A DNA stretch of 64,000 nucleotides from CAZJCK01 sp964544635. GTDB lineage: Bacteria > Zixibacteria > MSB-5A5 > GN15 > FEB-12. Below, in pieces: positions 17,792 through 26,537 of the stretch. Position numbers and translations under genes: made by a program. The DNA lies in assembly GCA_964544635.1 (NCBI GenBank), contig CAZJCK010000006.1:10420-74419 (forward strand). The letters run 5' to 3'. The notes under the pieces are model-generated. The model worked only from the letters and a program-made list of their open reading frames with translations, was not told the DNA's origin and did not search any database. Position 1 is the stretch's first letter. Each line of letters begins with the position of its first letter.

Positions 17792-20188
17792 TCACTGACG
17801 GACGGGCGTCTGCACCAGTCCGCCGTCAGGCCCCAGGTACGGCTCATTGAGGCAGGGCGGCGCGCCACTGTTGAAGAAGAAATCGACCATGTAGATAAGG
17901 TCAACCGGATCGACTGCGTGGTCGCAGTTGACATCACCAACCCGGAACTCCGGTTCCGGCGGTAAGTCGGCGTTGGCGAAAAAGTACTGTACCATCCAGG
18001 CGAGATCGATCGGATCGACTGTGTTGTCATAATTCCAGTCCCCGATGAACCGCCAGACCTGCATAGTGGTCCGAACCGCCGTGCTCGGATTGATGGCCGA
18101 CGGCGCGAGGACATAAATGGAATCCGGATACTGGCCGAAGACATAGCCGGCGGCGTTCTGCACCAACTTGACAGTGCCGGGTACGTCGCCAGAGTCGGGA
18201 ATTGTCGAAAGCCACGGGACATTGTTCTCGATTTCCCACGGCATACAGCCGGCGTTGCGATTGAGCACCTGCATGACCTGGGCCTCGAAATCGGTGGCGA
18301 GGCTGTCTTCACGCACCGGCAGGAAGACGGTCGAGTTTGGAACGAAGGCGCGCGGCGCCTGATCTCCCGGCACCACGTTGTATGACACGATCAGTGTTTC
18401 CGGTGTATTGACCGCCTTGAGGGCGCTCACGACGATCGTGTCGAGATAAGTGCCCAGCGGCAGGCCGAGGTCGATGTTCGCCGTCAGCGTAAAGCTCGAC
18501 GGCACGACACCCGATGTCGGTTCTACTGTGAACAGATCCGATTCATACTCAAGCTGCCAACCGACATCGGTATCCCCACCGATATTGATGATGCCGATCT
18601 CTCTGGTTGGCGCACTGCCTAAGAGCCCTTGCGTACATTCATACACATCCAGCTGCGGCGTGGTGCTGGTAAACTGCAGCCAAGCCGGCTCATCGACAAA
18701 ATGCAACTGGAAAACGACCGGTTGCGGCGAATTGATGGCTTCATTCGACGAAACCCACACCGTGTCGAACAGATCGTTGCCGACAGGTGTGGAAGTCAGC
18801 TTGAAGTTCACGGTCACCGTATCACCGGCCACGCCACTCGACGGTGACAGGGAGAGAATCCGAGACGACGACTCCGAAACGGTAAAGGTCATCGAACCGG
18901 CGCCGCCGTTGGTGACGACGAACGTCTGTGGATCCGGAAAGAGTGTATTCTCCGGAATAATCATGTAAATAAGCGAAGGGTCGGGCTCGATCAGCGGCAG
19001 GTCGGAGCCGATCGACAGGTGAACCGGAACGAGCACCGGATCGTTGGTCGCCAGCGGATCGGTGACGACGATGGTGTCGTCGTACTCACCAAACGGCAGG
19101 CCGGTGATGTCGACCGACACCGAAACATCGGTGGAGTCGGTGCCGAAAATCGGCGACAATGACAACCAGCTCTCGCTGCTGCTCGCCGACCAGTTGAGCG
19201 TACCGCCGCCACTGTTTGTAATCGTCAGAATCTTGGCGGCCGGGTTCGGTTCTCCCGCCACGGCATTAAAGAAGAACTGATTCGGAGTAACCGATATGGT
19301 CGGCGGCGGGGGCTCCATTTCAAGGATCACCACTACTTCCCGAGGCGAATTGTCGGCGTCGGGAGAGGAGACCGTGATTACATCGGTGTAGGTTCCTGCC
19401 ACCAATCCAACAGTACTCACCCCGACGTTGATAGTTCGAGGGACAGTCCCTGAGGTCGGCGACGGAACCAGCCAGGCTTCGTTCTTGGTCAACGTGAACG
19501 GAATCTCGCTGTTGTCGTCGGTAGTCAGGTTCAGCGGCTGGCTGAGAGGAGGTGAAGCCCCGACGATACCGTTGAACAGCAGCGTGTCATCCGACACCAG
19601 CAGGTTGGTCGGTGCCGCAAAAGAAGTGTCGCGAATGATGTACGGCCCGGGCCACTTGGCCTTGTAGCCTATGGCGCCCGTACGAATGAGCGTCCAGAAG
19701 GCGCCCTGAAACCACTCCGAGGTGTCGATGACGATTGAGTCGTTGGGCGTCCAGGAGTCGAGCGTGAAATAATAGCTGGCCAGCTTTTGCGGCGACGGAT
19801 TCGGCGGATATCCCGGTTGAAATAGGCGCTGAGCGCCAAACACAAATCGGTCGTTGGCATTGGTCGTGGCGATGTTGCCGGCGTCGTAAAAGAACACCCC
19901 AAGATCCCAGCTGCTCAGCGCCAGTGGTTCGGCAACCGCGCTGTCCATGTTCAGGTTGGTGTTGATCCAGTCCCACCCGGCGTTGGCGCCGGTCAAGGTG
20001 CTGCTGTCGTTGTACACGTACAGGTCAATCTGGAAAGTGAGCTGGTTGGTCGCAGCGTCGGGAATCTGCGGGAAGACCATGTACATACTGTCAGGTTGCC
20101 CGGGATCATTCGGGTCCTGCTGAGCGTACACTCCCACACCCGACATCAAAAGCAGCAGAGCTGCCATTGTCAGGAACTTCATGCGCAT
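17792..20188 (-). CDS. secreted BACON-like repeat protein with dockerin-like C-terminus
   Basis: A 798-residue exported protein. Start chosen at the ATG at 20188 because GGAGG lies eight bases upstream and it opens a signal peptide (MRMKFLTMAALLLLMSGVGVYA-Q in two parts); the open frame continues upstream without support. Residues ~25-190 form an unrecognised N-terminal domain. From ~195 to ~740 there are five or six Ig-like modules of ~90 residues with the BACON pattern: hydrophobic strand, W near WLSLSP or WLVPSP, SG/GT turn, then GTYTDVITVSSPDADNSP-type motifs (also GEYDDTIVV, GTYLDTIVVS). Two dockerin-like repeats end the protein (DWNYDNTVDPIDLAWMVQYF, DVNCDHAVDPVDLIYMVDFF). BACON modules usually mediate carbohydrate or mucin binding in secreted proteins; here no enzyme domain is present, so an adhesive or structural surface role is inferred. 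Confidence 0.87.
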   Translation of the reverse strand: MRMKFLTMAALLLLMSGVGVYAQQDPNDPGQPDSMYMVFPQIPDAATNQLTFQIDLYVYNDSSTLTGANAGWDWINTNLNMDSAVAEPLALSSWDLGVFFYDAGNIATTNANDRFVFGAQRLFQPGYPPNPSPQKLASYYFTLDSWTPNDSIVIDTSEWFQGAFWTLIRTGAIGYKAKWPGPYIIRDTSFAAPTNLLVSDDTLLFNGIVGASPPLSQPLNLTTDDNSEIPFTLTKNEAWLVPSPTSGTVPRTINVGVSTVGLVAGTYTDVITVSSPDADNSPREVVVILEMEPPPPTISVTPNQFFFNAVAGEPNPAAKILTITNSGGGTLNWSASSSESWLSLSPIFGTDSTDVSVSVDITGLPFGEYDDTIVVTDPLATNDPVLVPVHLSIGSDLPLIEPDPSLIYMIIPENTLFPDPQTFVVTNGGAGSMTFTVSESSSRILSLSPSSGVAGDTVTVNFKLTSTPVGNDLFDTVWVSSNEAINSPQPVVFQLHFVDEPAWLQFTSTTPQLDVYECTQGLLGSAPTREIGIINIGGDTDVGWQLEYESDLFTVEPTSGVVPSSFTLTANIDLGLPLGTYLDTIVVSALKAVNTPETLIVSYNVVPGDQAPRAFVPNSTVFLPVREDSLATDFEAQVMQVLNRNAGCMPWEIENNVPWLSTIPDSGDVPGTVKLVQNAAGYVFGQYPDSIYVLAPSAINPSTAVRTTMQVWRFIGDWNYDNTVDPIDLAWMVQYFFANADLPPEPEFRVGDVNCDHAVDPVDLIYMVDFFFNSGAPPCLNEPYLGPDGGLVQTPVRQ

Positions 20189-20586
20189 TGTTTGAGCCTC
20201 CATGCAAATGATCGTATCGTTGCTGTCGGAAACAGATTCAGGGACTGGATGCAAACTGCGAGAGTAAAGGAGGGTGTGGACCCGTAACGACAGCACATCG
20301 GCGCCGTTGCATGCCTGTGCGTTTTCCCTCTTCCCACCAATGCTGCATGCATTGTCAACATCACGCGACCCTGCGTAGCGGAACACCACCGGATTGCCCG
20401 GCTTACGTTCCGATTTTTGTCAAACGTGCAAGTCTGATAAATGCGTGCTAAGCTGGTACAGGGTAAGAATCGCTCGGAAACACGAACGATGCTGATTACC
20501 TAATTCACCCGTTACCAACCATATGATAAGGGGTGGCGCTCTGATTTGTCAAGACAAATGACGTGTGGGTAGTGCGACGGCGAGGC
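20189..20586. other. intergenic region without a recognisable gene
   Basis: About 400 bases upstream of the BACON-like gene and downstream of the Lon-like gene. TTGACA occurs on the minus strand near 20350 and 20420 but no convincing -10 box is at the right distance. Nothing else is seen. Confidence 0.5.
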
Positions 20587-23100
20587 TCAGGAACGACGAC
20601 GCTTGTTGGTCGAGGGTTTCTTTTTGGCGCCCCCCTGCCCCGTCTTCCGGGCGGCAGGAGTCTTCTTCTTCGACGGCTCGGCCTTTTTACGGGCCCGCTC
20701 GATTTCCTCGGCGAAGATCTTTTCGAGACTGAAGGTAGACGGTGTGAAGTCGAGCAAACACAACTCAAACAATTCATCGACGCGCTCAATGAAGGTGAAC
20801 TTGCTCTTGCGTACTATCTCCTTAGGCAGATCGCGAAGGTCTTTCTGATTCTCTTTCGGCAGCACGACATGGAAGATCCCCGCCCGGAACGCCGCCGATA
20901 CCTTCTCCTTGATCCCGCCGACCGGCAGCACGCGACCGCGCAGCGTTACCTCGCCGGTCATGGCGACATCATTACGGATCGGCCGTTCCGACATAACCGA
21001 AGCAATCACCAGCGAGACGGTCACACCGGCCGAGGGACCATCCTTGGGAATGGCTCCCGACGGGAAGTGGATGTGAATATCGAACTGGTTGAAGTCATCG
21101 TGGTCGATCGCCAGCATGTCGGCTTTCGAGCGGACGTACGAATGAGCCGCCGAGATCGACTCGCGCATGACATCGCCAAGCGAACCGGTCGTAGTAATCT
21201 GACCGTCACCTTTCATCTTCAACCCCTCGATAAACATCAGGTCACCGCCTGAGCCGGTCCAGGCCAGACCGGTTGCGGTGCCGATTTCCGGCTCCTTCTC
21301 GGCCTTCTCCGGAATGTAGATCGGCGAACCAAGAAACTTCTCGAGATCCGCCTCGGTAATCGTCCATTTCTTCCTCTTCGTCGACTGCTTCGACAGCGCA
21401 ATTCGGCGGCAGATCTTCTCCATCTGCTGGGCGAAACCCACCAGGCCGGCCTCCTGCGTGTAGCTGTTGATGATCACCGAGAGGACCTTGTTGTTCAGGC
21501 TGATCTCCGACTTGAGGATACCGTGCTTGTTCAACAAACTCGGGATGATATAGCGCTTGGCGATTACGATCTTCTCTTTCTCGATGTAGCCGGGCAACTC
21601 GATGATCTCAAAGCGCGGGATGAACTGTTCCGGGATCTCTTCCCACGATCGGACCGAGCAGATGAAGAGGACTTTGCTTAAGTCGAAGGGCACACCGAGG
21701 TAAGCGTCGAGGAAACGGTTATTGCGACGGATGTCAATCGCTTCGAGCAGGGCCATGTTGACCGAGGAGTCGTTGTCCATATTGAAGTAATCGATATCTT
21801 CGATCAGGATGACGGGGTCGCAGGAACCGGCGTTTCGCAGGGTGCGAATGACCTTGCCGGGCATGGCGCCCAGGAAAGTGCGCGGTGTGCCCTTGACCTC
21901 GGCAGCCTCCGAAATGCCGCCCACCGATATGCGGATAAACTCCTTGCCCAGCGCCCGCGCGATCGCCTTGGCCAACGACGCCTTGCCGGTACCGGGGGCA
22001 CCAACCAGACAGAGGGTCGGCCCTTCGTTGACCCCACCCAGTAGCTTGCGGACCGACAGTCGCTGCAGGATCTGCTCGCGGACCGAGCCGGGACCGAAAA
22101 AACCGGAACTTATGGTCTTTTCAACTTCTGTAATATCATAGTCTTCCGGCGTCGCTTTCCCCCAGGGAAGCGACAACAGCCAGTCGAGGTAATTCTTGGT
22201 AACACCGAATTCAGCCGACGCCGACGACAGCTGTGACAAACGATCGGCTTCGATCACGGCGCGGGCGACGACCTCGGGCGGCAGGTTCTGGTTCTCCCGG
22301 ATCTGCTTCTTGATGCGGGCGCCTTCCTTCTCTTCGGCCAGATCTTCACCCAGTTCACGGCGAATCTCCTGCAGCTTGCGTTCGAGGAAGGCGCGACGCT
22401 CGTCGTCGTCAAGCCCCCGCCGGGCGTTATCATCGATGTTCCGCATCGTGGCAACCCGCGAGAGTTCGGCATTCAAATGATGCAACAGCCGCTCAAAGCG
22501 CACATTCAGGTTGACCGCCTCCAGCAATTCCTGTTGAGCCTCGATCGGAAAGTGGAAATTGGCGGCCGCCTGATCGGCGAACTGCGACGGATCGTCGTCG
22601 TTCATCTGCAGCACATTGATCAGTTCGAGCGAATAGGTGGGGTCGAGCGATGTAATTTCGCGCACCACGGCCAGCACCTCGCTCATCCGTCCACCAATAT
22701 CAGCCGGCACCATCTCGGCGTTTTCAGCCATCGATGCCTCGGCCGTCCAGAACGGTGTGCGTTCGGTGATTTCGTTGATGACCGCCCGCTGCTGCCCCTC
22801 TATAGTGACCATGAGCGATCCCCCCAGCCCTTTCTGGGTGGCCGTGATATCGGCAATTACACCTATTTGGTGGACCTGCGGGGTCTGGTCGATATCCTTC
22901 TCAGTCGGCGAATAACTGGCCAGAATACGGCATTTGTTCTTCAGACAGTATTCGACCAGCTTGAGGTTTTCCGGCCGTCCAATCTGCAGCGTCTTGGTGA
23001 TACCCGGCAACAGCACACCGGTACGCAGCGGCAGCAACGGGTAGCTGGTACGTGAGTCGGCGGTGACCACCGGCAGGGTATGTTGGCTCGTTATAATCAT
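20587..23100 (-). CDS. lon: Lon-family protease with intact Ser-Lys dyad but degenerate ATPase motifs
   Basis: An 837-residue LonA-shaped protein: N-terminal LAN domain (20-200), coiled-coil/helical region (205-290), AAA+ module (310-595), protease domain (605-785), and a basic tail rich in K and R (803-837). The protease dyad is complete: S690 in PKDGPSAG and K733 in GGIKEK. The AAA+ module is altered at the residues needed for ATP hydrolysis: Walker A is GAPGTGKAS (A374 where T/S should follow K373), Walker B is ILIEDID (E434-D435 in place of D-E), the sensor 1 Asn position is R484, and sensor 2 is EAGLV (V554 in place of Arg). The arginine-finger R496 and the pore aromatic F409 remain. In canonical Lon, ATP hydrolysis drives unfolding; this copy may bind but not hydrolyse ATP, or degrade unfolded substrates without ATP. 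Alone on the minus strand, 150 bases from the helicase gene. Confidence 0.93.
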   Translation of the reverse strand: MIITSQHTLPVVTADSRTSYPLLPLRTGVLLPGITKTLQIGRPENLKLVEYCLKNKCRILASYSPTEKDIDQTPQVHQIGVIADITATQKGLGGSLMVTIEGQQRAVINEITERTPFWTAEASMAENAEMVPADIGGRMSEVLAVVREITSLDPTYSLELINVLQMNDDDPSQFADQAAANFHFPIEAQQELLEAVNLNVRFERLLHHLNAELSRVATMRNIDDNARRGLDDDERRAFLERKLQEIRRELGEDLAEEKEGARIKKQIRENQNLPPEVVARAVIEADRLSQLSSASAEFGVTKNYLDWLLSLPWGKATPEDYDITEVEKTISSGFFGPGSVREQILQRLSVRKLLGGVNEGPTLCLVGAPGTGKASLAKAIARALGKEFIRISVGGISEAAEVKGTPRTFLGAMPGKVIRTLRNAGSCDPVILIEDIDYFNMDNDSSVNMALLEAIDIRRNNRFLDAYLGVPFDLSKVLFICSVRSWEEIPEQFIPRFEIIELPGYIEKEKIVIAKRYIIPSLLNKHGILKSEISLNNKVLSVIINSYTQEAGLVGFAQQMEKICRRIALSKQSTKRKKWTITEADLEKFLGSPIYIPEKAEKEPEIGTATGLAWTGSGGDLMFIEGLKMKGDGQITTTGSLGDVMRESISAAHSYVRSKADMLAIDHDDFNQFDIHIHFPSGAIPKDGPSAGVTVSLVIASVMSERPIRNDVAMTGEVTLRGRVLPVGGIKEKVSAAFRAGIFHVVLPKENQKDLRDLPKEIVRKSKFTFIERVDELFELCLLDFTPSTFSLEKIFAEEIERARKKAEPSKKKTPAARKTGQGGAKKKPSTNKRRRS

Positions 23101-23148
23101 GGCTGCCTTCAGTAGTATCGGCTGATTCTCGCAAAGCGTGAGAACAGT

Positions 23149-23175
23149 CTACTACCATGGCAGAGATCATGTCAA
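23149..23175 (-). promoter_or_regulatory. possible promoter of the Lon-like gene
   Basis: TTGACA (23170-23175, minus strand) with TAGTAG 15 bases downstream (23149-23154). Good -35, poor -10. Confidence 0.3.
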
Positions 23176-23253
23176 ACCAATTGTCCGGCCCAGCAGCCGA
23201 TCCGCACACTGGTTGCCTATATTACTACGTACCAGCGCACTAACAGCTGTTAT

Positions 23254-25956
23254 CTAATTCACTGCTTTATCGGCATGTTCACCCACCAGCGACCGGATCT
23301 CCCAGTCGGGATGCTCCCGCAGCTGTTCGATATTGATACGGATTGCTGACGGGTCGACATTGAGACGGTAATATCCCAACCGGTTGTTCTCGACCATACT
23401 CCAGCGATTACGGAGCTGGCTGCCGATCTCGGTCTTCATCCGATACAGGTAGCGGGCCTGATTGAAGCCGACCTCCAGATCCTCTTTATAGAGCCAGCCG
23501 GACTGGGAGAATCGCCGTGCCCAGGCCAGCTTGACGAAATACTTGAACGACTTCCCGGTCAGGCAGACCCGGAAACCGTCGATTGTAACCACGAACCGTT
23601 CTCGGTCGGGACTTCCCTCGACCTCGATCGCCTGCGGCCGTCCACCGTGCAGCACCGGCCGTTCGGCCAGCGACATCTGTTGTGCTTGCTGCATCTGTGC
23701 CATAGTTTCATCCTCCGAATCAAACGTTTGCCATACTTGTTCAGCCCGGGCGCGGTTTTTCAGTACCGCCGCCAGGTGTTCTTTGTCGCTTTCCACAATA
23801 GCGCTGTAATCGGTCAGGCCGGCAGCCGCCAGGGCGGCAATTTCGCTCCGTTCCAGGCGCATCTCGAGCAACTCATGCAGTTCGGCGGGAACGCCGCGGC
23901 GCACCGAGCGAGCCATCACACTCAACTCTTCACGTACTGTCGCGCCGCTACCATCAGCCTCAAGCAGCCGTCCGACACCGTACAAACGATGCCCGACCGC
24001 CCCTGCAAAGCCACTGATCTGACCGAGATGGACACCGAACTGGCGTTCCAGTTGCATTGCCGGTGTCAGCGCCGCCCAGCGAACCAGCAAGAGCGCTCCC
24101 TTGATGGCGCCAAGCTGGCCGTATTCCAGACGTCCGGCGCGTACCGTCTCACGTCCCAGCAGCGCCTCTACCTCGCCGGCCGGGACAGCATCAAACTGGT
24201 AGATCTGCCGCCAGACATCCGGCTGCCGTACCTCAGCCTGCTTGACCAATCCGGGTGGCAGCGGCAGATTGTCCCCCAGCAGCACGAGCATGATCCAGCC
24301 GAATAGTGACTCCGGTCGATGAGCATCGAGGGCGACCCGGTATCGCTCCACCGCCGCCGCCGTCAGTCCGACCGATGCCGCGGCGCGACCGAGCGGCGTG
24401 ACCTGAATGCGATGGGGACTGAAGGGATCGACTGCAATGAGCCGACGGTTGCGCAGGTGGTTCAATGCAGCGCTGAATGACGGCCACTCCCGGTCGGCAT
24501 GAGTCGTTGCATATAAAGAGCTTGCAAATACATCTTGAAGCGCCGGTTCATCAGCCGCCAGACCCGATGCAAGGATATTCAGGCACCAGTCTTCCAGCGG
24601 CATACTGTCGAGTACCGACCTGACATCGTCAACCAGATGCCCGTCGATGTAATTGCGCCACAGCACTTCTTCCTCGAAGTCCGACTCGGCCAGCACGACA
24701 GCGCGGCCGAAATGTGACGTACCGTTGCTGCCGCCGGGACGTCCGGCGCGACCGGTCATGTTGTCGTACTCCGATTTGGATAACGGTACCAGCGAGGGCC
24801 GCCCTCCGTACTCGGATCCGGCGTAGCGGACGGTTTCGAGGAAGACCGTGTCGGCCGAGAGGTTGACGCCCATGGCAAGGGTGGTGGTAGAGAAGAGCAC
24901 CCGCACTTCATGTGCGATAAACGCCTCCTCGATGACACGCCGCTGCTCGGAGGTCAGATCGGCGTTGTGGAAAGCTACACCGCGACTGAGCACGGTCAGA
25001 AGAGCGCGCTTGAGGCTCGATTCTTCAGTTGCATCCAAAGCCGCGATCGCCTGGTCAGCGGGCGGCCAGGCGACCTTCGACGCCAGGGCGTGGGCTGCCT
25101 CGATGGTGTCGCGGCGGGACTTCAGAAAGACCAGGGTCTGACCGTCCTGCCCGCGAATCTGACTGATAAACGACGCCACCCGGTCGTCGGCGGCGTCGGC
25201 AGTGCCGAGCCGCTCCTCTCCCTCGACAGCATCGTTGAAGGTCTGAAAGTGATAGGTGCCGTTGACCAGCACGCCGCGGCGCAGCTCGACAGGACGTCGC
25301 CGCTCCTCGATCAGGGTGGCGCCGAGCCAGTCGGCCAGACGTCCGCCACCCCCGGCAGCATCGCCAATAACCGCCGACAGCGCCACCAGCGACGGATTGT
25401 AGACAGCCGACAGCAGCTTGGTCAGGAGACGCTCCAGAACAGCGCCACGGGGCGCCTGGCCGATGGTCTGGATTTCGTCGATCACGACCAGGCCGATTAC
25501 CGCCAGCATGTCGAGGCGCACGGTCAGCAGTTGGTCGAACTTCTCGTAGATCGCCAGGGCGATATCGTAGTCGCCTGAAAGAAAGCGGCGGTCGTTCTCG
25601 GGATGGTCGGCGGTGACAATCAAAACATCGATGCCGGTCGAACCGTACAGGTCGCACCAGTCACGGTATTTCTGTTCGGCCAGCGACTTGAGGGGAAAGA
25701 GCATGACTGTCTTGCGACGCTGCGACAGCGCCACCGCCGCGGCCATCTCGGCGCAAAACGACTTGCCGGAACCGGTCGGCGACGAAATGAGCAAACGCCG
25801 GGAAGATCCCGAGGTCGATGACCGATTGTCCAGCAAACCGTGTCGCACTGCTTTCTCCTGTACCGGCAACAGGTAGTCGCCGAGTCGATTACGCCATTGC
25901 GTTACGAGTGTTTCCGCGACGCCGTAGCGACGCAAATCCTCTACTTTCATCTGCAT
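23254..25956 (-). CDS. Ski2-like superfamily 2 helicase with C-terminal winged-helix-like domain
   Basis: A 900-residue DEAD/DEAH-type helicase. Motif I is SPTGSGKS (59-66), motif II is VVIDEIQT (D160-E161-I-Q), motif III region SLVALSAV, and motif VI is NMTGRAGRPG (near 420); a TTTLAMGVNLSA segment marks motif V. This order and the GRAGR box fit Ski2-like/Hel308-type helicases, which unwind branched nucleic acids in repair or RNA processing. After a long helical region, residues ~780-870 (GKSFKYFVKLAWARR, SGWLYKEDLEVGFNQARYLY) resemble a winged-helix DNA-binding module like those in transcription regulators. The nucleic acid substrate cannot be told from sequence. The small zinc-ribbon gene lies 61 bases upstream on the same strand and may be co-transcribed. 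Confidence 0.9.
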   Translation of the reverse strand: MQMKVEDLRRYGVAETLVTQWRNRLGDYLLPVQEKAVRHGLLDNRSSTSGSSRRLLISSPTGSGKSFCAEMAAAVALSQRRKTVMLFPLKSLAEQKYRDWCDLYGSTGIDVLIVTADHPENDRRFLSGDYDIALAIYEKFDQLLTVRLDMLAVIGLVVIDEIQTIGQAPRGAVLERLLTKLLSAVYNPSLVALSAVIGDAAGGGGRLADWLGATLIEERRRPVELRRGVLVNGTYHFQTFNDAVEGEERLGTADAADDRVASFISQIRGQDGQTLVFLKSRRDTIEAAHALASKVAWPPADQAIAALDATEESSLKRALLTVLSRGVAFHNADLTSEQRRVIEEAFIAHEVRVLFSTTTLAMGVNLSADTVFLETVRYAGSEYGGRPSLVPLSKSEYDNMTGRAGRPGGSNGTSHFGRAVVLAESDFEEEVLWRNYIDGHLVDDVRSVLDSMPLEDWCLNILASGLAADEPALQDVFASSLYATTHADREWPSFSAALNHLRNRRLIAVDPFSPHRIQVTPLGRAAASVGLTAAAVERYRVALDAHRPESLFGWIMLVLLGDNLPLPPGLVKQAEVRQPDVWRQIYQFDAVPAGEVEALLGRETVRAGRLEYGQLGAIKGALLLVRWAALTPAMQLERQFGVHLGQISGFAGAVGHRLYGVGRLLEADGSGATVREELSVMARSVRRGVPAELHELLEMRLERSEIAALAAAGLTDYSAIVESDKEHLAAVLKNRARAEQVWQTFDSEDETMAQMQQAQQMSLAERPVLHGGRPQAIEVEGSPDRERFVVTIDGFRVCLTGKSFKYFVKLAWARRFSQSGWLYKEDLEVGFNQARYLYRMKTEIGSQLRNRWSMVENNRLGYYRLNVDPSAIRINIEQLREHPDWEIRSLVGEHADKAVN

Positions 25957-26017
25957 ACCCCCTTGGGCTGTGATGTGAACGGTTACCAGGCCGTCCCGCC
26001 CCCGCGTTGTCGTCTCA

Positions 26018-26227
26018 TCAGCTGCAGCCGCCGAAACCGCACAATGGGCAGCTCATGCAGGTCCCAAGCCGCACCATACCGGCACCACAATCGGGACAGT
26101 TGGCCACGTTGTGGTAGGTGCAGTCGTCCATCGGCTGACTGCCGCCGCTGAACAGGCCGGCCAATACCGACGAATACTCTTCGCCAAATTCGACCGGCAG
26201 ATTGTTGTCGCCGAGATGTCGATTCAT
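26018..26227 (-). CDS. small zinc-ribbon protein resembling the C-terminal finger of B12-dependent ribonucleotide reductase
   Basis: A 69-residue protein. The ATG at 26227 has a strong ribosome site (AAGGAGG, five bases away), which supports it as a real gene. The C-terminal half is a four-cysteine ribbon with extra cysteines: NCPDCGAGMVRLGTCMSC then PLCGFGGCS (C44, C47, C57, C60, C63, C68). This spacing matches the zinc finger that ends class II (adenosylcobalamin-dependent) ribonucleotide reductases, CPxCGxxMVRxGxCxxCxxCGxxxGCS. The reductase itself is not in the window, so this is a detached finger. The N-terminal 40 residues have no recognisable motif. It could be a split reductase subunit, a regulator or a generic metal-binding protein. 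Confidence 0.8.
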   Translation of the reverse strand: MNRHLGDNNLPVEFGEEYSSVLAGLFSGGSQPMDDCTYHNVANCPDCGAGMVRLGTCMSCPLCGFGGCS

Positions 26228-26281
26228 CGTGTCCTCCTTGATTGGCGGGATACGCTTTATTCCTTCGGGTTCTGCCTATAT

Positions 26282-26326
26282 ACTGCTCATTTGTGCCGTG
26301 GTCAAGGAGAAACTGCTCATTTGTGC
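26282..26326. repeat. 15-bp perfect direct repeat, 30-bp period
   Basis: ACTGCTCATTTGTGC at 26282-26296 and again at 26312-26326. A 30-base period puts both on nearly the same helical face. It lies in the 310-bp divergent region between the zinc-ribbon gene and the 26538 gene, about 75 bases upstream of the latter's promoter; a regulator site is possible but unproven. Confidence 0.6.
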
Positions 26327-26399
26327 ATGTTTTTTTTCAGGGCGCATCGTGTGCGCCCCCGCCACCGGGAAAAGAGCCGAAGCGTTGGCATCTTATCGG

Positions 26400-26427
26400 T
26401 TGACAAATCTTTGCGTGGGAGTATCTT
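26400..26427 (+). promoter_or_regulatory. promoter of the 26538 gene
   Basis: TTGACA (26400-26405) and TATCTT (26422-26427) separated by 16 bases, identical in both boxes and spacing to 3691-3718. Leader of about 105 bases. Confidence 0.6.
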
Positions 26428-26537
26428 ACGGGCATAGTTGTGGACATCAACGGTCCCCACCCTCTATTTATTCACGATAACAGCCATGGTTGCAATACAA
26501 TCTGGTCCGCCATTGTATGGAGAGAAAGGAGAAACGT

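Noticed and set aside
15275..20188. Cellulosome interpretation of dockerin-like tails
   Set aside because: No cohesin, scaffoldin or glycoside hydrolase is visible in the window; tail-bearing proteins are peptidase and propellers.
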